The position numbers and the translations under genes were made by a program. Below the pieces are notes generated by a model, which was given only the letters and a program-made list of their open reading frames with translations, had not been told where the DNA came from and did no database searches. Of a DNA stretch of 64,000 nucleotides, positions 9,206 to 16,678 are shown piece after piece. The DNA comes from an uncultured Lachnospiraceae bacterium (GTDB lineage Bacteria > Bacillota > Clostridia > Lachnospirales > Lachnospiraceae): assembly GCA_944380315.1 (NCBI GenBank), contig CALWHG010000001.1, forward strand, positions 62,001 to 126,000, written 5' to 3'. Numbering within the stretch: the stretch's first letter is position 1; the number at the start of each line of letters is the position of its first letter.

Positions 9206-10660
9206 ATGAATGAGATAATGTGTTTTTTAAACAGTCATTCGGAAATAAAAACTGTAGTATATTATATTGATGCATATTATGGGATTTCGTTCCTTAAAAA
9301 CTTCAATGAATATACAGTTGTTAGCAAAATCATAATTGTATGCAACACATTTACTATATATACTAAAGTACAAAAAGCTTTCAAAGAATCAATTAGCAAT
9401 AAAGAGAGATATTTGTTTGATGTCCAAATAGTTATGGCTGAAAATTTTGCTATTACCGAGAATAATTGGGCTTTTTGTGCAGAACAATTATCTGACAAGA
9501 TGTCGCTTTCTTTGTTGGATTTGCATCCAAGTTATATCTTAATAAATTTGGAAAGCAAAGATTTAAATGCATATACAATATGGGAATACTGTAGAAATTT
9601 TTCTCCATATATTCAGATAAAAACAATTAGATATAATGCGGAACCTCAGATGATGATTTGGGATGGACACAAAGAAGATATAGAATTAAGTGTAATTTTT
9701 CCCGTATATAATGTTGAAAAATACCTATTTCAATGCTTAGAAAGCATAACAAAATGGAAAGCTATATATGTAGAGTATATTTTTGTTAATGATGGATCTA
9801 CGGATAAATCCAGAGATATTATTTTAAAATACGCCCAAAATGATAGTAGAATTAAAATAATTGACAAACAAAATGGTGGATGTGCTTCAGCAAGGCAACT
9901 AGGTTTAGAGAAAGCTAAAGGAAGATATATTGGGTTTGTTGATCCAGATGATTTTATTGACGAAAGCATGTTTAAAAAATTATTGAGAGCTGCTTTGATA
10001 GGTTCTTATGATATTAGCTTTTGTGGTTATAATGAATATTATGAAGATACTCAAAATATGAGACAAGCTGAGGATACAATTTTATGGCCTTATTGTTTAG
10101 GAACAGCTGATAAAAATATAATTAATGAACTTATATTTTATTGTAGAGTTGCTATATGGAGGGGAATATATAAAGCGTCTTTTCTCAGGGAGAATAGTAT
10201 TCACTTCTACACTAAACTGAGGCGATTTGATGATTTGCCTTTTAAAGTTGAGACTTTTGCTTATGCAAAGTCTATTATTTCTATACCAGAGTATTTATAT
10301 TACTATAGATTATCGAGACCTGGTCAAGATGTTTCTGCAAATGATGAAAGGTTATATGTACATTTTGATATTTTTAATTATTTGAATGAATCAATTTGCA
10401 AAACTAAAAATCAAAGATTAATTGATTGCTTACAATTGTGTAAGATTCAAACACATTTATATGCTTTGAATAAAATATTGCCAGTTTATTTTGATGATTA
10501 TTTAAGACGGGCACAAGGTGATCTTAATAGTACCGGAGATTTTGAACGTACATTAAGACTTGTTTCGCGTTATCTGGATGAAAATATAGCTGAAATTTAT
10601 AAATCGTTAATGTTAGGACAAAAAGAAAGACTTTTAAAATTGCTTAAGATGAAGAAGTAG
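9206..10660 (+). CDS. Glycosyltransferase family 2 with extra N-terminal domain
   Basis: A 484-residue protein in which the GT2 catalytic domain begins only near residue 158 (LSVIFPVYNVEKYLFQCLES), followed by FVNDGSTDKSRD and the metal site VDPDDFI near 253. The first ~155 residues form a separate region without GT signature; I do not recognise it. It might be a second, degenerate nucleotide-sugar-binding domain or a regulatory module. ATG 9206 follows AGGTG. A 42-base gap separates it from the next membrane protein gene. Function inferred only as polysaccharide glycosyltransferase. Confidence 0.88.
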   Translation: MNEIMCFLNSHSEIKTVVYYIDAYYGISFLKNFNEYTVVSKIIIVCNTFTIYTKVQKAFKESISNKERYLFDVQIVMAENFAITENNWAFCAEQLSDKMSLSLLDLHPSYILINLESKDLNAYTIWEYCRNFSPYIQIKTIRYNAEPQMMIWDGHKEDIELSVIFPVYNVEKYLFQCLESITKWKAIYVEYIFVNDGSTDKSRDIILKYAQNDSRIKIIDKQNGGCASARQLGLEKAKGRYIGFVDPDDFIDESMFKKLLRAALIGSYDISFCGYNEYYEDTQNMRQAEDTILWPYCLGTADKNIINELIFYCRVAIWRGIYKASFLRENSIHFYTKLRRFDDLPFKVETFAYAKSIISIPEYLYYYRLSRPGQDVSANDERLYVHFDIFNYLNESICKTKNQRLIDCLQLCKIQTHLYALNKILPVYFDDYLRRAQGDLNSTGDFERTLRLVSRYLDENIAEIYKSLMLGQKERLLKLLKMKK

Positions 10661-10702
10661 GCGTATAGCAATTGATATTGTATAAGGTTAGGTAAATTAA
10701 CA

Positions 10703-12658
10703 ATGAAAATAATTAGTGAATATGAAATTAAAATTTCTTATATTAAACTAGTAATATTTGCTTATTTATATATGATTTTACCTATAGTTATCTTTCTTTG
10801 CGGGTGGATTAAACCATTTATAGGAATACCTGCGACATTTTTGTTATTGTATTCATTTTATAGAAATATTAAAGATAATTATAGATTAGACGAAAAAATA
10901 CAAGTAAAAATTGTTCCTTTGATTTTTCTTGTTTTAGGCCTTTTTATTTGGGTATATACATCTGGAATCGGAGGTTTTTGGCCGCAAAAGGCTGATTGGC
11001 ATTGGAGGAATGCCTTATTTAGAGATTTAATAAATTTTTCATGGCCAGTAGTTTATACCGAAACAAATAATGCATTGGTATATTACTTTAATTTTTTCTT
11101 ACCAGCAGCTTTAATTGGCAAAATTTTAGGCTGGAATATAGCCAATATTTGTTTGGCGCTATTTACAACTATAGGTATTATTCTGTCTGCTTTATTAGTA
11201 TATAAGTGTGTATGTAGTAACCAGAAGAGATATATTAGTCTATTTACTATTTTGGTTTTTTTTGTAGTATGGCAAGGAATGGAATGCTTAAGGTATGGTA
11301 TTATAAATTTATTTGAGTTAAACGCTGTCAAAAATTATGAGTTTTCTTCTAATAATACATTATTGCAGTGGGTTCCTAATCAATCGATAGTTCCATGGAT
11401 AGCCATCCCTTTATTTCTACAAAATAAAAAGATTAGTACATATATATTTTTAGGCATGTGTGTGTTTGCTTCGGCACCTTTTCCGTTTATCGGCTTTTTT
11501 ATTTTGCTTGCCGGAGATGGATTATTTCAATTATTTCGATCTAATGATTACAAGAATTGGTTTAAACAAGTATTTTCAATTTCTAATGTCGGTGCTATTA
11601 TTTCTGTTTTTATCATTTATGGTTTTTTTTATTTGTGTAATACAGCTGCAAATGGATCAAGTAATATTGGAGGAATAGGCTTTTATTTTCCTATTACTAA
11701 TTTTAGTATAAAAGACATTTTACAATATTTAACTTTTATATTTTTTAACGCAATAGGATATTCCTTGCTGATTTTTAAACGATTTAAGAAAGATCCAGTC
11801 TTTTGGATAATAAATATATCATTTATAGTTATTCCAATTATTAGAATAGGCACTGGTAATGATTTTGGGATGAGAGCTTCAATTCCAGCTATGTTCATTT
11901 TAATGATTTATACTCTTGACTATTTTACCAATGTGGATTGTATAAATTTTAAATTATATATACTTATTGGATTGATTGCGATTTCTTGCCAAAATATATA
12001 TAATGATTATATTAGTAGATTTGAATCGATTTATAAAAATAATGAAAATGTATCAACTATATTACAGGATGGAATAATTACATTTTCAAATAAAATTAAT
12101 AATGCGGATTATTGTGGTATGAAACCGGTTAATTTTCTAGCTAATAATTATGAAAACACTCTTTTTTATAAGTACATTGCTAAGTCAAAGACAAATATGG
12201 AAAAGGGTTTGGACTCTAAAGTAGTAAAAGAATTTTTGCGTGAAAATGAATTTAATCTTATTTCTGGATCGTATTTAATTAGAAATAAAACTAATCAGAG
12301 TAACTATTTATCTTCGGATGATAGCAATTTAAAATTATCTTCCAATCCTGATGTTAATATTGCTATTTCAAATACTACTATGGGTAGGGGTAAATATGAA
12401 ATATATGTGGTTAATTTTGGAAAAGTTTTGGTAGGCCCGTCTAGCTCTAGCGAGATAGCAACAATTGATGTTTCTGACCAGATCTGGGGGATTAGTGAAA
12501 TAAATAACCATCAGTTGGTTGATATTTTACCAGCGGACGAAAATTATTATTTTATAGTATTTAATGATAAGTATGCTTTGTCTTTAGTTGATAATAATGT
12601 TATATGGGAGAAGATAATGTATACTGATAATCAGAAATGGAATTTTACTTTAAGGTAG
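10703..12658 (+). CDS. Large polytopic membrane protein, GT-C-like candidate
   Basis: A 651-residue protein with roughly 11 hydrophobic segments in the first ~430 residues and a soluble, presumably extracellular C-terminal region of about 200 residues. The first large loop contains the acidic/aromatic stretch KADWHWRNALFRDL, the position where GT-C glycosyltransferases carry catalytic Asp residues. I infer a polyprenyl-phosphate-sugar-dependent transferase or a polymerase working on the outer face of the membrane, possibly using the donor made by the neighbouring UbiA/HAD pair. The specific family is not recognised and the catalytic assignment is speculative. AT-rich like its neighbours. Confidence 0.75.
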   Translation: MKIISEYEIKISYIKLVIFAYLYMILPIVIFLCGWIKPFIGIPATFLLLYSFYRNIKDNYRLDEKIQVKIVPLIFLVLGLFIWVYTSGIGGFWPQKADWHWRNALFRDLINFSWPVVYTETNNALVYYFNFFLPAALIGKILGWNIANICLALFTTIGIILSALLVYKCVCSNQKRYISLFTILVFFVVWQGMECLRYGIINLFELNAVKNYEFSSNNTLLQWVPNQSIVPWIAIPLFLQNKKISTYIFLGMCVFASAPFPFIGFFILLAGDGLFQLFRSNDYKNWFKQVFSISNVGAIISVFIIYGFFYLCNTAANGSSNIGGIGFYFPITNFSIKDILQYLTFIFFNAIGYSLLIFKRFKKDPVFWIINISFIVIPIIRIGTGNDFGMRASIPAMFILMIYTLDYFTNVDCINFKLYILIGLIAISCQNIYNDYISRFESIYKNNENVSTILQDGIITFSNKINNADYCGMKPVNFLANNYENTLFYKYIAKSKTNMEKGLDSKVVKEFLRENEFNLISGSYLIRNKTNQSNYLSSDDSNLKLSSNPDVNIAISNTTMGRGKYEIYVVNFGKVLVGPSSSSEIATIDVSDQIWGISEINNHQLVDILPADENYYFIVFNDKYALSLVDNNVIWEKIMYTDNQKWNFTLR

Positions 12659-12682
12659 TTGTTTTAGAAAGGATTTGACATT

Positions 12683-13540
12683 ATGGAGTACCTTAAATTA
12701 TTCAGATTTAAACATTGGATTAAAAACATATTAATTTTTATGCCTCTTTTTTTTGCGGGGGAATTATTGAACCCCAATATATTGTTTTCAACATTTTTGG
12801 GCTTTTTATCGTTTTCTATTATGGCATCGAGTATTTATATAGTAAATGATATTTCTGATATAGATAATGATAAGAATAATCCTTATAAATGTACAAGGCC
12901 TATAGCTGCTGGAAAAGTTACTATATTGCAGGGCTCAATTATTGCTTTAACTTCTATAATAGTTAGCCTAATTATTGTATTAGCTTTTATAAATAATACT
13001 TTAAATGTTATTATAGCTTACGCTGCATATTTATTAATTAATATAGCATATTCGGTATTTAAATTTAAAAACATTCCAATTGTAGATGTATTTATTATAG
13101 CATTTGGATTTGTATTAAGAGTATATTTTGGGGCAGCAATTGCCAATGTAGAAATATCACCATGGTTTTACCTTGTTATTATTTTTGGCGCGTTATATTT
13201 GGCACTTTCTAAAAGAAGAGGTGAATTTAAATCACTAAATGTGAAGAAACGTAAAGTGTTAACTTATTATTCATATGATTATCTAAACAATAATATGTAT
13301 ATGGCACTTACAGCCTGTATAACGTTTTATTCCTTGTGGTGTTATGAGATGATCAACGTGTATCATGGCATTATGATTACTATTCCTGTAGTTTTGTTGA
13401 TTATTTTTAGATACAATTTACTTATAGATAAAGATGAATCTACGGGAGATCCTACGGAGGAGATTTTAAAAGATAAGTTTTTGTTAATAATGGGGGGGGC
13501 TTTAGTTATTTATTTATTATCAATAATATATATTACTTGA
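12683..13540 (+). CDS. UbiA-family polyprenyl-phosphate phosphoribosyltransferase
   Basis: Integral membrane prenyltransferase-fold enzyme, 285 residues with about eight hydrophobic segments. FRFKHWIKNILIFMPLFFAG at the start and the Asp-rich NDISDIDNDKNN motif near residue 56, followed by CTRPIAAGKV, match decaprenyl-phosphate phosphoribosyltransferases (Rv3806c type), which put 5-phosphoribose from PRPP onto a polyprenyl phosphate. The second motif DVFIIAFGFVLRVYFGA also fits. The product needs a phosphatase; a HAD-family candidate is encoded at 14797-15351, and a decayed copy of it lies directly downstream. Alternative: another UbiA-type prenyltransferase, less likely in this context. Confidence 0.85.
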   Translation: MEYLKLFRFKHWIKNILIFMPLFFAGELLNPNILFSTFLGFLSFSIMASSIYIVNDISDIDNDKNNPYKCTRPIAAGKVTILQGSIIALTSIIVSLIIVLAFINNTLNVIIAYAAYLLINIAYSVFKFKNIPIVDVFIIAFGFVLRVYFGAAIANVEISPWFYLVIIFGALYLALSKRRGEFKSLNVKKRKVLTYYSYDYLNNNMYMALTACITFYSLWCYEMINVYHGIMITIPVVLLIIFRYNLLIDKDESTGDPTEEILKDKFLLIMGGALVIYLLSIIYIT

Positions 13541-13553
13541 AATGGTAATTTTG

Positions 13554-13753
13554 ATGAACGTATATGATTATTTCGGCTTCTCTAGATTTTTGTTAAACCT
13601 ATTAAAAGATTTGTACAGATTGATAATGTTATTGCGTAAGTAGTTGACTCTAAAACTGGAAAATTCCTTTTTCCAAATTGTTATAGTTTTGAGAAGGTTA
13701 AAAGGCTTAGACAGATTTATCAGAATTCTTATCCAGATCGTTTTTATTATTAA
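13554..13753 (+). pseudogene. Decayed HAD phosphatase (internal deletion)
   Basis: This gap carries a wreck of a second HAD phosphatase. It begins MNVYD like the intact gene at 14797, then, in the +1 frame, has an IISASLDF segment matching IISASPEF of the intact protein, and from 13640 to the TAA at 13751-13753 reads VVDSKTGKFLFPNCYSFEKV, then KRLRQIYQNSYPDRFYY. This aligns with NTGCFISENCYGYEKVRRF and the following FKDSIPEEFYT of the intact gene. The middle of the gene, including the catalytic DxD motif, is deleted and frames are broken, so no product is expected. It implies a former UbiA-HAD gene pair here that was superseded by the copy 1.2 kb downstream. Confidence 0.72.
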
Positions 13754-13758
13754 CCCAA

Positions 13759-14754
13759 ATGATTATGAATCAAAATACTAAAAATCGTATAATGTGGATA
13801 GATATTGCTAAAGCCATAGCTATTCTAGCCATGATCATAGGCCATACATTCTTGTATGGGACTACAATAAGAAACTTGATCTTTTCATTCCATATGCCGT
13901 TGTTTTTTATTTTGACTGGCTTTACTATGAAAGACCTTACAGGGTGGAAAGATTATTTAAAACAGATAAAAAAGGATATTATTCGGATAATCGCTCCATG
14001 TATGGCTTTTCAAACTATAAATCTGTTATTGGTTATTTTTATAAATAGAATTGAACCTGGAGAGGCGTTCTTACATTTTATTTGGCAACTTATTTGGGCT
14101 TCTGCGGTTGATGTCAATGGATATCCTGCACTAGGGGCTCTTTGGTTTTTGGTCGTTTTATTTTGGAGTAAAACATATTATTCACTAGTAAGGCTATTAT
14201 TAGGGAAAGACTATTCATATATCATATTTCTATTGGGAGGGGCTTTTGGAATATTGCTTTCACTGTATCATATTTATTTGCCTCAGTCTTGGGATATAGT
14301 TTTTATAGTAGCTCTTTTTCTTTGGATTGGAAGATATTTAAAGGATCATTTAGGTATATTTGAAAGATATACAGAAATCATAAGTATAGTGGCAGTTTGT
14401 ATTTGGACTTATTTATGGGTAAAAGGTATTTATATAGAAATAGGCACACGATCGTACCCAGAGTCAGTATTATGTATTATTGAATCAATCTGTGGATGTT
14501 TATGTATTTTTACGTTTTCAAAAGCATTAGAATACAAGAAGATATTAGCGGGTTATTTGTCATATATAGGAAGAGCTACACTCATTATTCTCGGAGTTCA
14601 TCATCTTGATAGATGGGCCTGGGGGATTATATACTCAGACTCAATTATATTGTTATGTGTTAAGCGCATTGTTTTTGACCTGGCATTTTCTATGCTTATA
14701 GTATACTTAATTGAATATGTAAAAAAAATATTTCAGAGAAAAAACAGTACCTAA
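13759..14754 (+). CDS. Acyltransferase-3 family membrane protein
   Basis: Polytopic O-acyltransferase (OafA/WecH/NodX type, about ten hydrophobic segments) that would add acetyl or a similar group to the glycan. The start MWIDIAKAIAILAMIIGHTF has the family's catalytic His in helix 1, followed by FSFHMPLFFILTGFTM. At 331 residues it has the membrane domain only, with no SGNH extracellular domain. ATG 13759 or 13765 are possible starts; there is little ribosome-site signal, perhaps because the gene now begins just after the stop of the decayed HAD gene. Acyl donor and target are unknown. Confidence 0.88.
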   Translation: MIMNQNTKNRIMWIDIAKAIAILAMIIGHTFLYGTTIRNLIFSFHMPLFFILTGFTMKDLTGWKDYLKQIKKDIIRIIAPCMAFQTINLLLVIFINRIEPGEAFLHFIWQLIWASAVDVNGYPALGALWFLVVLFWSKTYYSLVRLLLGKDYSYIIFLLGGAFGILLSLYHIYLPQSWDIVFIVALFLWIGRYLKDHLGIFERYTEIISIVAVCIWTYLWVKGIYIEIGTRSYPESVLCIIESICGCLCIFTFSKALEYKKILAGYLSYIGRATLIILGVHHLDRWAWGIIYSDSIILLCVKRIVFDLAFSMLIVYLIEYVKKIFQRKNST

Positions 14755-14796
14755 CATAGTTTTTCTAAACTGGTAACTTAATAGGATAAATATACT

Positions 14797-15351
14797 ATGA
14801 ACGTTTATGATTTTGATGGAACTATTTATAATGGGGATAGCACAATTGATTTTTATATATTTTGTCTTTTACATAATTTTAGAATAATAAAGTGTTTACC
14901 TCACCAGATTAAATTCTTTATCTTATATAAGCTTCATTTATGTAATAAAAAAAAGTTTAAAGAAGAATTCTTTTGTTTTTTAAAAACACTAGATGATATT
15001 GAATTAATAATAGATTGTTTTTGGAAACAAAACTTTTCTAAAATTAAAGAATGGTATTTGAAAAATAAAAAAAATTCAGATGTAATAATATCTGCGTCAC
15101 CTGAATTCTTATTAATAAAACTAAAGCCCATACTCAATATAAATTGTATAATAGGGTCTATAGTAGATAAAAATACAGGATGCTTTATTTCTGAAAACTG
15201 CTATGGTTACGAAAAAGTAAGGCGTTTTAAAATAATATTTAAGGATAGTATTCCAGAAGAGTTTTATACTGATAGTAAAAGCGATTTGCCCATGGTAAAT
15301 TTCTCAAAAAAAGCCTTTTTTGTTCATGGAGATAACTTATATGAAATTTAA
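14797..15351 (+). CDS. HAD-superfamily phosphatase, polyprenyl-phosphoribose type
   Basis: A 184-residue HAD-IB-like phosphatase. The nucleophile motif is VYDFDGTIYNGDST near residues 3-16, motif II is IISASPE near 91, and the metal-binding end motif is YTDSKSDLPMV near 160. Short HAD enzymes of this kind sit next to UbiA-type phosphoribosyltransferases, where they remove the 5-phosphate from polyprenyl-phosphoryl-5-phosphoribose. The UbiA gene at 12683 makes that assignment plausible but it is inferred. The last 11 bases overlap the start of the next acyltransferase. A decayed paralogue lies at 13554-13753. Confidence 0.8.
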   Translation: MNVYDFDGTIYNGDSTIDFYIFCLLHNFRIIKCLPHQIKFFILYKLHLCNKKKFKEEFFCFLKTLDDIELIIDCFWKQNFSKIKEWYLKNKKNSDVIISASPEFLLIKLKPILNINCIIGSIVDKNTGCFISENCYGYEKVRRFKIIFKDSIPEEFYTDSKSDLPMVNFSKKAFFVHGDNLYEI

Positions 15352-16387
15352 ACGGAATCCTTATTTAGACTTTTATAGGAGCATTGCTGTCATATCAATT
15401 ATCTTTATTCATACTGTCTTTCATTCAGGCGAAAGATATGTGCCGCATATATTTCAAACTTTAGCACTATTGATAGATGTCCCTTTTTTTATGTATCTTA
15501 CTGGATGGAGTGCAATTTATAACTCCTCTTTAGCAAAAGCCTTCCTTCGTATTTTTAGAATTATATCGCAGTGGATTTTTTTTGTGATATTTGTCAATGG
15601 AGTATTATTAATATTTAACTATAGAGACTTCAATAACTTTCAAGATTTATTTAAAGCATTTTTGTTCATGGCTTATCCAGACACTCTTTTACCATCTATT
15701 GCTTGGTCAATATGGTATATGCCAGTTTATTTTAAAGTTTTAGTAATAGGTAATTTATTATTATGTTTAGTTGATTTTTCTAATTTAAGTAATATTAAGA
15801 TTGTTTTTTCATTACTAGTTGTATTAATAGCATTAAATTCAATAGGGGGGGGATATTATCAGACTGATATTTTTTACTTATTCTTTTTCTTGCTTGGTTA
15901 TTTTTCGAGTAACTATAGTATTAAATCTGGTGCTTCAACGCTTTTTATAATTTGTATTATTATTTTAAGTTGGATTACTATTAGTTTTTGTTTAGAAGTA
16001 TCCCCACTAAATTTACAAGCTCTTAAATTTCCACCGAGTATAATATATGGGTTAGCTTCTTTAATTTCAATAGTTACTTCACTGTTTTGTAAAGGCAGAA
16101 TTGACAAGTACGTAAATAATAAAATAATTAATTATATAGGAACAAATGCTATTTGGTTTTACTTTTGCCAAGGGATTGGAGGATCATCGTTATATTATAT
16201 ACTACCTTATTTTAATCTGCCTTGGTGGAGGAAATTAATAATTGCATTTCTAATTAATTTAAGCATTACCTTTTTTTGTACAATGGTAGTAAAACATATT
16301 TATGAATTTTGTGTTAATCTAATTAGACATGTAAAAAGTCTTTTTTTCAAATATTTTAGTAATAGAATTGTTCCTTGGAATAATTAA
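15341..16387 (+). CDS. Acyltransferase-3 family membrane protein
   Basis: Second membrane O-acyltransferase of the locus (about 348 residues, around ten hydrophobic segments). The start is MKFKRNPYLDFYRSIAVISI, with the catalytic-type His in FIHTVFHSGERYVP and the VPFFMYLTGWS helix after it. ATG 15341 was preferred over an in-frame ATG at 15320 because GGAGA at 15328-15332 is well placed. It overlaps the HAD gene by 11 bases, so the pair is coupled. Two acyltransferases imply more than one acylation site or two acyl groups on the glycan. Substrate unknown. Confidence 0.87.
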   Translation: MKFKRNPYLDFYRSIAVISIIFIHTVFHSGERYVPHIFQTLALLIDVPFFMYLTGWSAIYNSSLAKAFLRIFRIISQWIFFVIFVNGVLLIFNYRDFNNFQDLFKAFLFMAYPDTLLPSIAWSIWYMPVYFKVLVIGNLLLCLVDFSNLSNIKIVFSLLVVLIALNSIGGGYYQTDIFYLFFFLLGYFSSNYSIKSGASTLFIICIIILSWITISFCLEVSPLNLQALKFPPSIIYGLASLISIVTSLFCKGRIDKYVNNKIINYIGTNAIWFYFCQGIGGSSLYYILPYFNLPWWRKLIIAFLINLSITFFCTMVVKHIYEFCVNLIRHVKSLFFKYFSNRIVPWNN

Positions 16388-16481
16388 CTTATAATTGCTT
16401 ATATCACTTCAATATAAGAATCTCTAAGAGGTTTTGAAAAGTGCTGTTCCAGAAGATAGGAAACCATGATTCCGGTGGTTG

Positions 16482-16564
16482 CTGTTAGAGTCGGGAGTAA
16501 ATAACTAATTATAGTCGGTCGCAATTAGCCAATTCCAGCCAATCAAAGAAGACCAATACACCAG
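16482..16564 (+). repeat. 83-bp repeat, copy A (inverted relative to copy B)
   Basis: Begins CTGTTAGAGTCGGGAG and ends GACCAATACACCAG. The reverse complement of 26314-26396 matches it at 68 of 83 positions by eye with no gaps; the outer ends (9 of 10 and 13 of 13) are best conserved. Function unknown. Confidence 0.8.
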
Positions 16565-16590
16565 AGATGTGTTCAATAATAATTAGTGAT

Positions 16591-16619
16591 TTGATTGTTA
16601 TAAAATCTAAGTGTAATAG
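16591..16619 (+). promoter_or_regulatory. Putative sigma-70/A promoter before yfhO
   Basis: TTGATT and TAATAG separated by 17 bases, about 60 bases upstream of the yfhO start. It would start a new transcript for yfhO and the csbB-like gene. Near-consensus by eye, but AT-rich DNA gives chance matches. Confidence 0.4.
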
Positions 16620-16678
16620 TGCCATACCAGTGATTGAGCAAGGGTGAGGGGTAGTTCAAGGGGAGAAAGAAGTTACGT

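Larger units (their letters stand above)
16388..16678 (+). other. Intergenic region with repeat copy and promoter
   Basis: No coding frame of note. It contains one copy of the 83-bp repeat (16482-16564) and a plausible promoter for yfhO (TTGATT at 16591-16596, 17-base spacer, TAATAG at 16614-16619), followed by a purine-rich ribosome site AAGGGGAGAAAG before ATG 16679. Confidence 0.5.
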
